Shown: in pieces, positions 17,992-26,181 of the stretch | How positions within the stretch are numbered: position 1 is the stretch's first letter | How the letters are laid out: the number at the start of each line of letters is the position of its first letter | Assembly: GCA_029261925.1 (NCBI GenBank) | Contig: JAJDAJ010000050.1 | Location: forward strand, 1-64,000 | Length of the DNA stretch: 64,000 nucleotides | Origin: Deltaproteobacteria bacterium | GTDB taxonomy: Bacteria > Myxococcota_A > UBA9160 > SZUA-336 | Reading direction: 5' to 3' | Position numbers and translations under genes: made by a program | The notes under the pieces: model-generated | Databases searched by the model: none | Told to the model about the DNA's origin: nothing | The model's input: only the letters and a program-made list of their open reading frames with translations

Positions 17992-18732
17992 GTGGAGATC
18001 CGGACCGAGCGTGTGCAGATCGACGTCGGGGGTGAGGGCATGGCCGCGTTCGTGGCACGCCCCGACGCTGCCGGGGTGCGCCCCGCAGTGATCGTGTTCA
18101 TGGAGGTCTTCGGGGTGAACTCGCACATCCGCGACGTGACCGAGCGGGTCGCGCGCGAGGGCTACGTCGCGATCGCTCCCGACTTCTTCCACCGCACCGG
18201 GCCCGGCCTCGAGCTCGGCTACGGCGAGGCCGACATGCAGGAGGGCATCGGCCACCTGATGAAGCTCCAGGCCGACCAGATGATCGCCGACGCGCGCGCC
18301 ACCCTGGCCTACGCGCGTTCGCGCGACGACGTGGCCGGCGACCGCATCGGCTGCATGGGGTTCTGCATCGGCGGTCACATGACCTACCTCACCGCGTGCG
18401 AGACCGACGTGAAGGCGGCGGCGAGCTACTACGGCGGCGGGATCGCGACCGAGCCCGGACCGGGCGGCGCTCCGTCCACCGTCTCGCGCACGCCCGGGAT
18501 CACGGGCCGCATCTGCTGCTACTTCGGCGGCCAGGACGCCATGATCCCGATGGACCAGGTCGAGACCATCCGCAAGGCGCTCGAGGATGCCGGCGCGCGC
18601 CACGAGATCCACGTGTATCCGGAGGCCGACCACGGCTTCCACTGCGACCAGCGCGCCACGTATCACGAGGCGTCGGCCCGCGACGCCTGGGGCCACACGC
18701 TGCGGCTCTTCCGCGAGGAGCTCGGCGGCTGA
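17992..18732 (+). CDS. Dienelactone hydrolase family protein
   Basis: A 246-residue alpha/beta hydrolase of the usual family length. The nucleophile is Cys in GCMGFCIGGH, the Asp is in FGGQDAMIPM and the His in EADHGFHC, the Cys-His-Asp triad of dienelactone hydrolases. It may open lactones from aromatic-ring breakdown or act on another small ester; the exact substrate is not visible. GAGGGGAGGA at 17979-17988 sets the GTG at 17992 as the start rather than the longer frame upstream. It is cytoplasmic, with no signal peptide. Confidence 0.9.
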   Translation: MEIRTERVQIDVGGEGMAAFVARPDAAGVRPAVIVFMEVFGVNSHIRDVTERVAREGYVAIAPDFFHRTGPGLELGYGEADMQEGIGHLMKLQADQMIADARATLAYARSRDDVAGDRIGCMGFCIGGHMTYLTACETDVKAAASYYGGGIATEPGPGGAPSTVSRTPGITGRICCYFGGQDAMIPMDQVETIRKALEDAGARHEIHVYPEADHGFHCDQRATYHEASARDAWGHTLRLFREELGG

Positions 18733-18744
18733 GGCCGGCGCCCG

Positions 18745-19024
18745 GCCGTCCGTCCCGGCTCTCCGCCTCGAGCAGCAGGGCGCGCAGCCGTCTGCGGCGC
18801 TCCGGGGTGAGCCCAGGGCCAGCAGGAGCAACGCGGCGGCCATGCCGGCCCGGTCCCTGCCCGGCCGTGCAGTGCACCACCGCCGGCAACGCGTCGGGTG
18901 CCAGGAGCGCGTCGAGGAGCCTCGCATGGCGGTCGGCGAAGCTCGTGACGAAGGCCCGGTTCCCCTCGACGAGCATGCCGCCCAGGTCGGTGTCGCCGAC
19001 GTCGCCGCGCAGGGTCTGCTCCAC
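18745..19024 (-). pseudogene. Remnant of a tyrosine/serine protein phosphatase
   Basis: The minus strand encodes ...ALPAVVHCTAG and, after a one-base shift, GRDRAGMAAALLLLALG, then, after a compensating shift, LTPERRRRLRALLLEAE. Joined, this is the P-loop of the Y_phosphatase3 family (HCTAGKDRTG) and the helix behind it. The N-terminal half is absent because the Nudix gene begins there. Two frameshifts and a missing half mean it cannot make an active enzyme. It accounts for most of the 318-base gap between its neighbours. Confidence 0.65.
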
Positions 19025-19050
19025 GTGGCATCATGGCAGCGGAGGTGGGG

Positions 19051-19851
19051 ATGCCGGACACGCCCGCGACACCGATCCCGTCGTGCACGGTGCTGCTGCT
19101 GCGCGACGCGCCCGGCGGCATGCAGGTGCTGATGGTGCAGCGCAGCCACCGCGTGGACTTCGCCGAGGGGGCGATGGTCTTTCCGGGAGGGCGGGTGGAC
19201 CCCGGCGACGCCGATCCCGCCTGGCGTGCGCGTGTGCGAGGTGCCGACAGCCTCGATGACGCGGCGCTGAAGCTGCGCGTCGCCGGCGTGCGCGAGACCT
19301 TCGAGGAGAGCGGCGTGCTGCTGGGATACGTCCGCGGCGAGCCGGGCCTGCTCGGCCCCGAGCGCCTCGAGATGCTGCAGCCGCTGCGCGCGCCGGTCGC
19401 CCACGGGGAGCTGCCGTTCCTGGAGCTGATCGAGCGCGAGGCGCTGGAGCTCGACCTCGGCCGCATGGTGCCCTGGGCGCGCTGGATCACGCCGGACATG
19501 CTGCCGCGCCGCTTCGACACGCACTTCTTCGCGACCACCGCGCCCCCCGGCCAGCTCGCCGTGCACGACGGCCAGGAGCTGGTGGCAACCGCGTGGCTCA
19601 CCCCGCGCGGGGGACTCGAGGACGCGGCCGCGGGCCGTCGCAAGATGGTCTTCGCCACCCTGATGAATCTCGAGCGCCTGGCCAGCTGCGCCGACGTGGA
19701 GCAGGCACTGGCGGCTGCCCGCGCCCGACCCGTGGTGACCGTTCAGCCCCGCGTGGTGGAGGATGCGGACGGCGGGAGCTGGCTGCACATCCCCGCGGAC
19801 GCGGGCTACCCGCGCACACGCGTCTCCGCCGCCGGCCTGGCGAGCCCCTGA
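19051..19851 (+). CDS. Long Nudix hydrolase, NUDT19/NUDT7-like
   Basis: A 266-residue protein. The Nudix box is interrupted: MVFPGGRVDPGDAD comes first, and the catalytic helix RETFEESGVLL follows about 40 residues later. This spacing is typical of NUDT19-type proteins, some of which cleave CoA and acyl-CoA diphosphate bonds. Function on CoA esters is therefore plausible but inferred. GGAGG at 19041-19045 with five bases of spacing fixes the ATG at 19051; the in-frame ATG at 19033 lies upstream of that site. It ends in a hairpin shared with the convergent helicase gene. Confidence 0.85.
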   Translation: MPDTPATPIPSCTVLLLRDAPGGMQVLMVQRSHRVDFAEGAMVFPGGRVDPGDADPAWRARVRGADSLDDAALKLRVAGVRETFEESGVLLGYVRGEPGLLGPERLEMLQPLRAPVAHGELPFLELIEREALELDLGRMVPWARWITPDMLPRRFDTHFFATTAPPGQLAVHDGQELVATAWLTPRGGLEDAAAGRRKMVFATLMNLERLASCADVEQALAAARARPVVTVQPRVVEDADGGSWLHIPADAGYPRTRVSAAGLASP

Positions 19852-19873
19852 GCCCGCCGCCCGGCGGGGCTCA
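19849..19873. terminator. Bidirectional hairpin containing both convergent stop codons
   Basis: TGAGCCC (19849-19855) pairs perfectly with GGGCTCA (19867-19873), with GCC/GGC continuing inside. The first TGA is the Nudix stop and the last TCA is the helicase stop, so one palindrome closes both genes. Confidence 0.55.
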
Positions 19874-21943
19874 GCGCCACATCGCGCGCAGGCGGGCGCC
19901 CACGTCGACCGGCGCGACCGGTCGGCGGCTCCCGGGATCGGGGGCGCCGCGGCGCGCGCCCGCGCTGCGGCGCTCGAAGCGATCGAGGATCGCGTCGGGC
20001 ACGAAGCGCGAGCGCGGCGTGAACACGTGCCTGTCGCCGTGGCGGTGCTGGTGGCGCACGAAGAAGCGCAGGGGGTGCACCAGGTACAGGTGGTCGCGCG
20101 CCCGCGTCATCGCCACGTAGAGCAGCCGGCGCTCCTCCTCGATCGGCTCGGGCGTGCCGGTGGTCATGTCCGACGGGTTGCAGCCGTCGGCCAGGTTGAG
20201 CACGTAGACCGCGTCCCATTCCTGGCCCTTGGCCGAGTGGATCGTGGACAGGATCAGGTAGTCCTCGTCGAGGTGAGGCGGGCCGGCCTCGTCGCCGCTG
20301 CCCGATGGCGGATCGAGTGCGAGCTCGCTGAGGAAGCGCTCGCGCGTGGGGTAGCCCGACGAGATCTCCTCGAGCTGCGCGAGGTCACCGGCGCGCACGT
20401 CGGCGGCGTCGTACAGGCGCTGCAGGTGGGGCTCGTACCACTCGCGCGCCAGGCCCACCTGGACGGGCCAGGGCGTGGCCTCGTCGTGCAGACGCACCAG
20501 CGTCTCGCAGAGCGGCGGCCAGTGGTCGGCCGCGGCCGCCGGCGCGCGATAGCCGGCCAGCGCCCGGAGGTCCCAGCCGCGGCGCTCGAGGTAGCCCAGC
20601 GCCCGGCGCGCATGCGCCGGTCCGACGCCCTGCAGGATCTGGAGCACGCGGAAGCTCGCCACGCCGTCGCGCGGGTTCTCGGCCCAGCGCAGCAGGCAGA
20701 GCAGGTCCTTGACGTGTGCGGCCTCGAGGAACTTCAGGCCGCCGTACTTCACGAAGGGGATGTTGCGCCGCCCCAGCTCGACCTCGAGCGCATCGCTGTG
20801 GTGGGCGGCACGCATCAGCACGGCCTGCTTCTTGAGCGGCGTGCCGTCCTCGCGATGCTCGAGGATGCGCTCGACCACGAAGTCGACCTGGTCCGCCTCG
20901 TCCTCCGCGGTGACGACCACCGGTCGCTGCTGCGAGGCGCGCTGTGAGAACAGGCGCTTGGCGTAGCCCTCGCTCGCGAGCTCGAGGACCGCGTTGCAGG
21001 CCGCGAGCACGGGACGCGTGGAGCGGTAGTTCTGCTCCAGGGTCACCACCCGCGCCGGCTCCGCGAACTGCTGCGGAAAGTCGAGGATGTTGCGCACCGT
21101 GGCGGCGCGGAAGCCGTAGACCGACTGGGCGTCGTCGCCGACCACGGTCAGGCCGTGCCCGTCGGGGCGCAGGCCCGTGAGGATCCCGGCCTGCAGGGCA
21201 TTGGTGTCCTGGTACTCGTCGACGAGGACGTGGTCGAAGCGCTCCCGCACCTGTGCGGCGATCTCCGGCTCGGACATCAGGTGGAACCAGTAGAGCAGCA
21301 GGTCGTCGTAGTCGAGCGTGTAGCGGCGCTGCTTCTCCTCCGTGTAGGCGGCGAAGAGCCCGCGCAGCTCGTCGGCCCAGTCGGCGCACCAGGGAAAGTG
21401 CAGGCGCAGCGTGTCGGCGATCTCGCAGCGCGCGTTGACGACGTGCGAGTAGATCGACAGGCAGGTGGCCTTGCGGGGGAAGCGTGCGGCCTTGCGCGCC
21501 AGGCCGAGCTCGTCGCGCAGGAGGTCGAGCATGTCGGCGGCGTCGGCGCGGTCCAGCACCGTGAACGAGGGGTCGAGACCGACCGACTCGGCGTGGTGGC
21601 GCAGCAGGCGGTTGCCGGTCGCGTGGAAGGTGCCCGACCAGAGCACCCGCCCGCTCCGGGTGCGCGCGTCGGCATCCGCGGTGGCGGCCGCCACGATGCG
21701 CAGCGCGCGCCGGGTCATCTCGGCGGCCGCGCGGCGCGTGAAGGTGAGCAGCAGCAGGCGTCGCGGGTCGGCGCCGTGCAGCACGAGCTGGGCCACGCGG
21801 TGGGCCAGCGTGTGGGTCTTGCCGCTGCCCGCGCCCGCGATGATCAGCAGCGCCGGCGCGTCGGGATCGATCGCGTCGGAGGTCAGGCCGTGGAAGACGG
21901 CCTCGCGCTGGCGCGGGTTCAGCTCGTCGGTCGGGCGGGGCAT
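19871..21943 (-). CDS. UvrD/PcrA/Rep-type superfamily I DNA helicase
   Basis: A 690-residue ATP-dependent 3'-5' helicase. Motif I is IAGAGSGKTHTLAHR, motif II VDEYQDTN, motif III GDDAQSVYGFRAA, motif V STIHSAKGQEWDAVYV and motif VI ERRLLYVAMTRARDHLYL. UvrD-like enzymes work in excision and mismatch repair and remove stalled polymerases. It opens with NPRQREAV, the Q motif region. GAGGAGGA just before the ATG at 21943 gives the start; the frame upstream of it is antisense to the gamma-glutamyltransferase start region and reads as noise. No nuclease domain is present, so it is not RecB or AddA. Confidence 0.93.
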   Translation of the reverse strand: MPRPTDELNPRQREAVFHGLTSDAIDPDAPALLIIAGAGSGKTHTLAHRVAQLVLHGADPRRLLLLTFTRRAAAEMTRRALRIVAAATADADARTRSGRVLWSGTFHATGNRLLRHHAESVGLDPSFTVLDRADAADMLDLLRDELGLARKAARFPRKATCLSIYSHVVNARCEIADTLRLHFPWCADWADELRGLFAAYTEEKQRRYTLDYDDLLLYWFHLMSEPEIAAQVRERFDHVLVDEYQDTNALQAGILTGLRPDGHGLTVVGDDAQSVYGFRAATVRNILDFPQQFAEPARVVTLEQNYRSTRPVLAACNAVLELASEGYAKRLFSQRASQQRPVVVTAEDEADQVDFVVERILEHREDGTPLKKQAVLMRAAHHSDALEVELGRRNIPFVKYGGLKFLEAAHVKDLLCLLRWAENPRDGVASFRVLQILQGVGPAHARRALGYLERRGWDLRALAGYRAPAAAADHWPPLCETLVRLHDEATPWPVQVGLAREWYEPHLQRLYDAADVRAGDLAQLEEISSGYPTRERFLSELALDPPSGSGDEAGPPHLDEDYLILSTIHSAKGQEWDAVYVLNLADGCNPSDMTTGTPEPIEEERRLLYVAMTRARDHLYLVHPLRFFVRHQHRHGDRHVFTPRSRFVPDAILDRFERRSAGARRGAPDPGSRRPVAPVDVGARLRAMWR

Positions 21944-21990
21944 GGAGTCCTCCTCGGCGGGGTCGCGAGCGGCGGGGAGGGGGGCGGGCG

Positions 21991-21996
21991 AGCATA
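21991..21996 (-). promoter_or_regulatory. Possible -10 element for the helicase gene
   Basis: On the minus strand this reads TATGCT, 48 bases upstream of the helicase ATG and facing away from the gamma-glutamyltransferase promoter. Confidence 0.3.
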
Positions 21997-22037
21997 CGAC
22001 TTTCGCACCTGTTTCGCCCACCGGGACGGCGAGGCCA

Positions 22038-22066
22038 TTGACGCGGCGCGGGTCGGACGGGAACCT
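22038..22066 (+). promoter_or_regulatory. Candidate promoter for a leaderless gamma-glutamyltransferase mRNA
   Basis: TTGACG (22038-22043, 5 of 6 consensus) and GAACCT (22061-22066) are 17 bases apart. The predicted start of transcription is at about the ATG (22074), and there is no Shine-Dalgarno. Confidence 0.4.
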
Positions 22067-22073
22067 GCGCCCG

Positions 22074-23819
22074 ATGCGACCCCGGCTCTCGACGCGATCC
22101 CGAGTGCTTCTGCTGCTGGCTGCGCTCTGGGCGGGCCCGGGCGCGAGCTGCCCGCAGGCGACCGGCCCGCCGCCGCTCGACCTGGGCACCGACGGCCCCG
22201 CCAGCGGCCGGAGCGGGGCGGTGGCCAGCGCCGAGCCGCAGGCGAGCCGGATCGGCGCGGAGGTCCTGCGCAGCGGCGGCAACGCCGTGGACGCGGCGGT
22301 CGCGGTCGGCTTCGCGCTCTCGGTGACGCACCCCTCGGCCGGAAACATCGGGGGCGGTGGCTTCATGGTGCTGCGGCTGCCCGACGGCAGCAGCGCGGCG
22401 CTGGACTATCGCGAGCGCGCGCCCGCCGCCGCGCACCGCGACATGTTCCTCGACGCCGCGGGCGAGCCGACCCGGGCCAGCCGCGTCGGTGCCCTCGCGG
22501 CCGGGATCCCGGGCAATGTCGCCGGGCTCGGCGAGGCGCACGCGCGCTGGGGGAGCCTGCCGTGGGCGGAGCTGATCGGGCCCGCGATCGCGCTCGCCCG
22601 CGATGGCCACGCGATCGACGCCTTCCACGCCGCCGACATGGAGCGGGCGACCGCCTACATGGATCAGGCGGGCTTCGGGGACTCGGCCGCGCATTTCCGG
22701 CGCGCCGACGGCGCGGCGTACGCGGCGGGCGACGTCTGGAGACAGCCGGACCTGGCGCGCACCCTGGAGCGTATCGCCCGGGACGGGCCCGGCGTCTTCT
22801 ACAGCGGGCCGCTCGCCGAGCGCATGGTTCGCGGCATGCGCGGACAGGGCGGGATCTGGACGCTCGAGGATCTGGCCGCGTACCGCCCGGTGCTGCGCAC
22901 GCCCGTGAGCTTCCGCTACCGCGATCACGAGGTCATCTCGATGCCGCCGCCCTCGGCCGGCGGGGTGGTCCTGCGCCAGATCCTGGCCGGTGCGGAGCAG
23001 CTGCGCCTCGACGCGCTGCCCTGGCGCTCGGCCGAGCGCGCCCACCTGTACGTCGAGATCCTGCGCCGTGCGTACGTCGACCGGAACTTCTGGGTGGCGG
23101 ATCCCGACTTCGTGCGCGTGCCGCTGCGGCGCCTGCTCGACCCCGCCTACGTGGCGCGGCGCCTGACCGACATCGATCCGCTGCGCGCGACGCCCTCCAG
23201 CCGGATCGAGGCGGGGCGGCCGCTGGCGGGCGAGTCGGAGGAGACGACGCACTTCTCCGTGGTCGACGCCTCGGGCATGGCGGTCGCGAACACGTACACC
23301 CTCAACGGGGGCTTCGGCGCCAAGCTCGTGATCCCCGGCACCGGCGTGATCCTCAACAACGAGATGGACGACTTCACCTCGAAGGTGGGCGCGCCGAACA
23401 TGTTCGGGCTGGTGCAGGGCGAGCGGAACACGATCGCCCCGGGCAAGCGCATGCTGAGCTCGATGACCCCGACCATCCTCACGCGTGACGGACGCCTGCG
23501 TGCGGTGCTGGGATCTCCCGGCGGTCCGACGATCACCACCACGGTGGCGCAGATCCTGATGCAGCTGGTCGATCACGACCGCACGCTGCTCGAGGCCGTG
23601 CGGGAGCCGCGGATCCACCACCAGTGGATGCCCGACGTGGTGCTGGCCGAGGAGGCGCTCGATGCCGGCGTGGTCGCGGGCCTCGAGGCGCGCGGCCACA
23701 GCGTGCGGCTGCGGCCGCGATTCGGCCACGCGAACTGCGTCGAGGTCGATCCCGGGACCGGTACGTACCGCGCGGTCGCGGACCACGCCCGCGACGGGGG
23801 CGGGGCGGCGGCCTTCTGA
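22074..23819 (+). CDS. ggt: Gamma-glutamyltransferase
   Basis: A 581-residue exported N-terminal-nucleophile hydrolase. The N-terminal RSRVLLLLAALWAGPGASC is a signal peptide, perhaps with lipid attachment at the Cys although the lipobox is poor. The large-subunit region has the conserved NIGGGGFMV. Self-cleavage should occur before Thr391 in EETTHFSVVD, giving the small subunit, which contains the GSPGG motif (AVLGSPGGPTI). The enzyme cleaves glutathione and other gamma-glutamyl compounds in the periplasm. Upstream is a promoter that would give a leaderless mRNA. The following gene, pyrF, is on the same strand after 34 bases. Confidence 0.92.
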   Translation: MRPRLSTRSRVLLLLAALWAGPGASCPQATGPPPLDLGTDGPASGRSGAVASAEPQASRIGAEVLRSGGNAVDAAVAVGFALSVTHPSAGNIGGGGFMVLRLPDGSSAALDYRERAPAAAHRDMFLDAAGEPTRASRVGALAAGIPGNVAGLGEAHARWGSLPWAELIGPAIALARDGHAIDAFHAADMERATAYMDQAGFGDSAAHFRRADGAAYAAGDVWRQPDLARTLERIARDGPGVFYSGPLAERMVRGMRGQGGIWTLEDLAAYRPVLRTPVSFRYRDHEVISMPPPSAGGVVLRQILAGAEQLRLDALPWRSAERAHLYVEILRRAYVDRNFWVADPDFVRVPLRRLLDPAYVARRLTDIDPLRATPSSRIEAGRPLAGESEETTHFSVVDASGMAVANTYTLNGGFGAKLVIPGTGVILNNEMDDFTSKVGAPNMFGLVQGERNTIAPGKRMLSSMTPTILTRDGRLRAVLGSPGGPTITTTVAQILMQLVDHDRTLLEAVREPRIHHQWMPDVVLAEEALDAGVVAGLEARGHSVRLRPRFGHANCVEVDPGTGTYRAVADHARDGGGAAAF

Positions 23820-23837
23820 TCCCGTCCAGCAGCCGGC

Positions 23838-23843
23838 TACACT
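23838..23843 (+). promoter_or_regulatory. -10-like TACACT placed for a leaderless pyrF mRNA
   Basis: TACACT ends 10 bases before the pyrF ATG; there is no Shine-Dalgarno in between. It is the same hexamer and spacing as at the adenylate cyclase gene. Confidence 0.35.
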
Positions 23844-23853
23844 CGGGCGGCCC

Positions 23854-24756
23854 ATGGCTCACTTCGCGGACCAGCTGATCGCCCGACTGCGCGAGCTCGG
23901 GCACCCGCTCTGCGTCGGGCTCGATCCGCACCTGGCCCGCATCCCGGCCCCGTTTCGCAGCGGCGAGATGGTGCCCGGGGATCCCGCGACCGCCGACGCG
24001 GTCGAGCGCTTCTGCGCGGCGGTGATCGAGCGGCTCGCCGGGCGCGTCGCGCTGGTCAAGCCACAGAGCGCGCTCTTCGAGGCCCTGGGCTGGCCGGGCG
24101 TGCGCGCCCTGGCGCGCGTGGTCGAACGCTGCCGCGCGGCGGATCTGCGCGTGCTGCTCGACGCCAAGCGGGGCGACATCGGCTCGACTGCGGAGGGCTA
24201 CGCGCGCGCATACCTCGCCGCGGACGCGCCGCTGCGCGCCGACGCTCTCACGGTCAGTCCGTACCTGGGCTTCGACACCCTCGAGCCCTACTTCAAGGAA
24301 GCGAGCCAGAGCGGCGCCGGTGTTTTCGTCCTGGTCAAGACCAGCAATCCGGGCTCGGGCGATCTGCAGGATCTCGAGGCGGGGAGGGTGCCCGTCTGGG
24401 AACGGGTGGCTCGCGGCCTGGCGGCCCCGGCCGGGGCCCTGCGCGGACCGGCGACCGGCTGGTCGTCCCTGGGGGTCGTGGTCGGCGCGACGTATCCCGA
24501 GCCCGCCGAGCGCGTGCGCGAGCTTCTGCCCCACGCGCTGCAGCTGGTGCCGGGCTACGGCGCGCAGGGGGCGAGTGCCGCCGACGCGGTGCGCGGTCTG
24601 GTCAGCGGTCCGCGCGGTCTGGAGGGCGGCGTGGTCAACTCGTCGCGCGCGATCCTGTTCCCGACCCCGCCCGAGGCCAGCGCCACGGCCTGGGAGTCGG
24701 GCCTCGACGCCGCGCTGGACCGTGCCATCGACGAGCTGGGCCGTGCGGTCGCGTAG
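23854..24756 (+). CDS. pyrF: Orotidine 5'-phosphate decarboxylase, group 2
   Basis: A 300-residue TIM-barrel enzyme of the longer 'group 2' type found in mycobacteria and myxobacteria. The catalytic Asp-Lys-Asp set is in LLDAKRGDIGSTAEGYA, and the phosphate-binding end includes LVPGYGAQGA and VVNSSRAILFP. It makes UMP from orotidine 5'-phosphate, the last step of pyrimidine synthesis. The ATG at 23854 gives the usual N-terminus (GHPLCVGLDPH). The next gene begins four bases after its stop. Confidence 0.94.
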   Translation: MAHFADQLIARLRELGHPLCVGLDPHLARIPAPFRSGEMVPGDPATADAVERFCAAVIERLAGRVALVKPQSALFEALGWPGVRALARVVERCRAADLRVLLDAKRGDIGSTAEGYARAYLAADAPLRADALTVSPYLGFDTLEPYFKEASQSGAGVFVLVKTSNPGSGDLQDLEAGRVPVWERVARGLAAPAGALRGPATGWSSLGVVVGATYPEPAERVRELLPHALQLVPGYGAQGASAADAVRGLVSGPRGLEGGVVNSSRAILFPTPPEASATAWESGLDAALDRAIDELGRAVA

Positions 24757-24760
24757 CCCG

Positions 24761-25372
24761 GTGTCGCGCAGCGCGCTGACGGCCGCACTGCTGGCGCTGC
24801 TGCTCGGCGGCGCCTGCGAGCGGGGCGAGCGGCCGGACGAGGGCCCGCCGGAGTCGATCCATGACCTGCGCTGGAAGCACCGGGTACAGGCGGCGGAGGC
24901 GTACCTGGCACCGTTCAAGCGCGAGCTGCGCGCCGCACTCGAGGCCGGCCTTGCGGGCGGCGATCCGCACGAGGCGCTGCAGGCCTGTCGGGTGCGCGCG
25001 CCGCGCATCGCGGCCGACGCGCGACACCCGGGACTGAGTCTTGGACGCTCGAGTCATCGCCTCCGCAACCCGGCCAACGCGCCAGAGCCCTGGCTCGCGG
25101 AGCTTCTCGACGATCTGCGGCAGCGGCCGCGCCAGGCGCACTCGCGGCGGCTGACGGATCTGCCCGACGGGGGGGTCGGCTACGCGGAGCCGATCTTCAT
25201 GCAGCCCATGTGCTCGATCTGTCACGGCACGCAGGTCGAGCCGCGGCTGCTGGCAGCGATCCGCGAGGCCTATCCCGGAGACGCGGCGACCGGCTTCGAG
25301 CCGGGTGAGCTGCGCGGCGTGTTCTGGGTGCGCTTCTCGCCGGAGTGGGTCCCGCCCGCGCAGGCGCCTTGA
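24761..25372 (+). CDS. Tll0287-like (DUF3365-type) heme lipoprotein
   Basis: About 203 residues. An N-terminal signal ends in LLLGGAC, so the protein is probably a lipoprotein. The body is a helical sensor-like domain, with one heme c site, CSICHG, in the C-terminal half. The layout (FKRELRAALEAGL..., HRLRNPANAPEPW..., FMQPMCSICHG) matches the Tll0287/DUF3365 fold, a heme domain used in redox sensing. A heme-binding role is well supported; a sensing role is inferred. Start is uncertain: GTG 24761 (chosen) or GTG 24743, which would overlap pyrF by 14 bases. It runs directly into the RibD-like gene. Confidence 0.75.
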   Translation: MSRSALTAALLALLLGGACERGERPDEGPPESIHDLRWKHRVQAAEAYLAPFKRELRAALEAGLAGGDPHEALQACRVRAPRIAADARHPGLSLGRSSHRLRNPANAPEPWLAELLDDLRQRPRQAHSRRLTDLPDGGVGYAEPIFMQPMCSICHGTQVEPRLLAAIREAYPGDAATGFEPGELRGVFWVRFSPEWVPPAQAP

Positions 25373-26181
25373 TCGGAGGGGTCCAGGCGCGGCTGCGCGC
25401 GCTCTACGGCGCCGTCCCGGATGACTCCGGGGTCATCCACGTGACCGCCGTCTGGCGCGCGCCGAGCGGGCCGCCGCGCGTGCTGCGCATCGGACCCGCG
25501 ACGCCGCGTAGCGACACCGACTTCCTGGTGCTCAACGCCGCCCGGGCCCGCGCCGGCGCCATCGTCACCAGCGGCCGCGTGCTGCGCGAGGAGCCCGGGG
25601 TGACACACGCGCTGCAGGGCCCCGATGCCGTGGTCCGTGACCTGGAGCGCTGGCGCCGCGACGAGCTGGGTCTCGAGGCGGCGCCGCTGAGCGCCGTGCT
25701 GACGTCCGGGCGCGAGCTGGACCTGGACCACCCGCTGCTGGCCTCCGGTCGTGCCCTGCTCTTCGTGCCCGAGGAAGCGGTCGCGGCGCTCCGCGCCCGC
25801 GCCCGCGCCCGCGGGCGTGCGGTCGAGGTGGTGGGGCATCCCGCGCCCGACGTCCGGGCACTGGTCGCCTGGCTGCGCGAGTTCCGCGACGTGCATACCG
25901 TGTCGATCGAGGCCGGCCCGACCACGGCCCGCGAGCTCTACCGGAGTCCCCTGGCGGTCGACGAGCTGCTGCTCTCGGTCTTCGAGGGCGCGTCGCTGCC
26001 CGCCGGTGTCGAGGGCCCCCCGTTCCTGTCCGGGGCGGAGCTGGCGCGGCTGCTGCCGCGCGCCACCCCGCCGGTTCAGGTCGCCGAGCCGGACGGCCCC
26101 TGGAGCTTCACGCGCCTGCGCCGCGCGTCCCCGGCGCCCCAGGCGCCGCGTCCTCCGGGCAGCGCGGCCGCCTCGCGGTAG
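25369..26181 (+). CDS. RibD C-terminal-domain (DHFR-fold) reductase
   Basis: About 270 residues. The DHFR-like fold of the RibD reductase is seen from VIHVTAVWRAPSG through FLVLNAARARAGAIVTSGRVLREEPG to the closing SIEAGPTTARELYR. The family reduces pyrimidine or other heterocycle intermediates with NADPH. No deaminase domain is present, so it is not a complete RibD. The start is uncertain: TTG 25369 overlaps the stop of the heme protein (TTGA), while GTG 25345 overlaps it by 28 bases. Its 3' end overlaps the convergent glycosyltransferase by 106 bases, which may mean that the extreme C-terminus of one of them is not needed. Confidence 0.7.
   Translation: MIGGVQARLRALYGAVPDDSGVIHVTAVWRAPSGPPRVLRIGPATPRSDTDFLVLNAARARAGAIVTSGRVLREEPGVTHALQGPDAVVRDLERWRRDELGLEAAPLSAVLTSGRELDLDHPLLASGRALLFVPEEAVAALRARARARGRAVEVVGHPAPDVRALVAWLREFRDVHTVSIEAGPTTARELYRSPLAVDELLLSVFEGASLPAGVEGPPFLSGAELARLLPRATPPVQVAEPDGPWSFTRLRRASPAPQAPRPPGSAAASR

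Noticed and set aside
21155..23488. Plus-strand open frame covering part of the helicase and the gamma-glutamyltransferase in another frame
   Set aside because: It joins antisense and out-of-frame reading of two well-supported genes.
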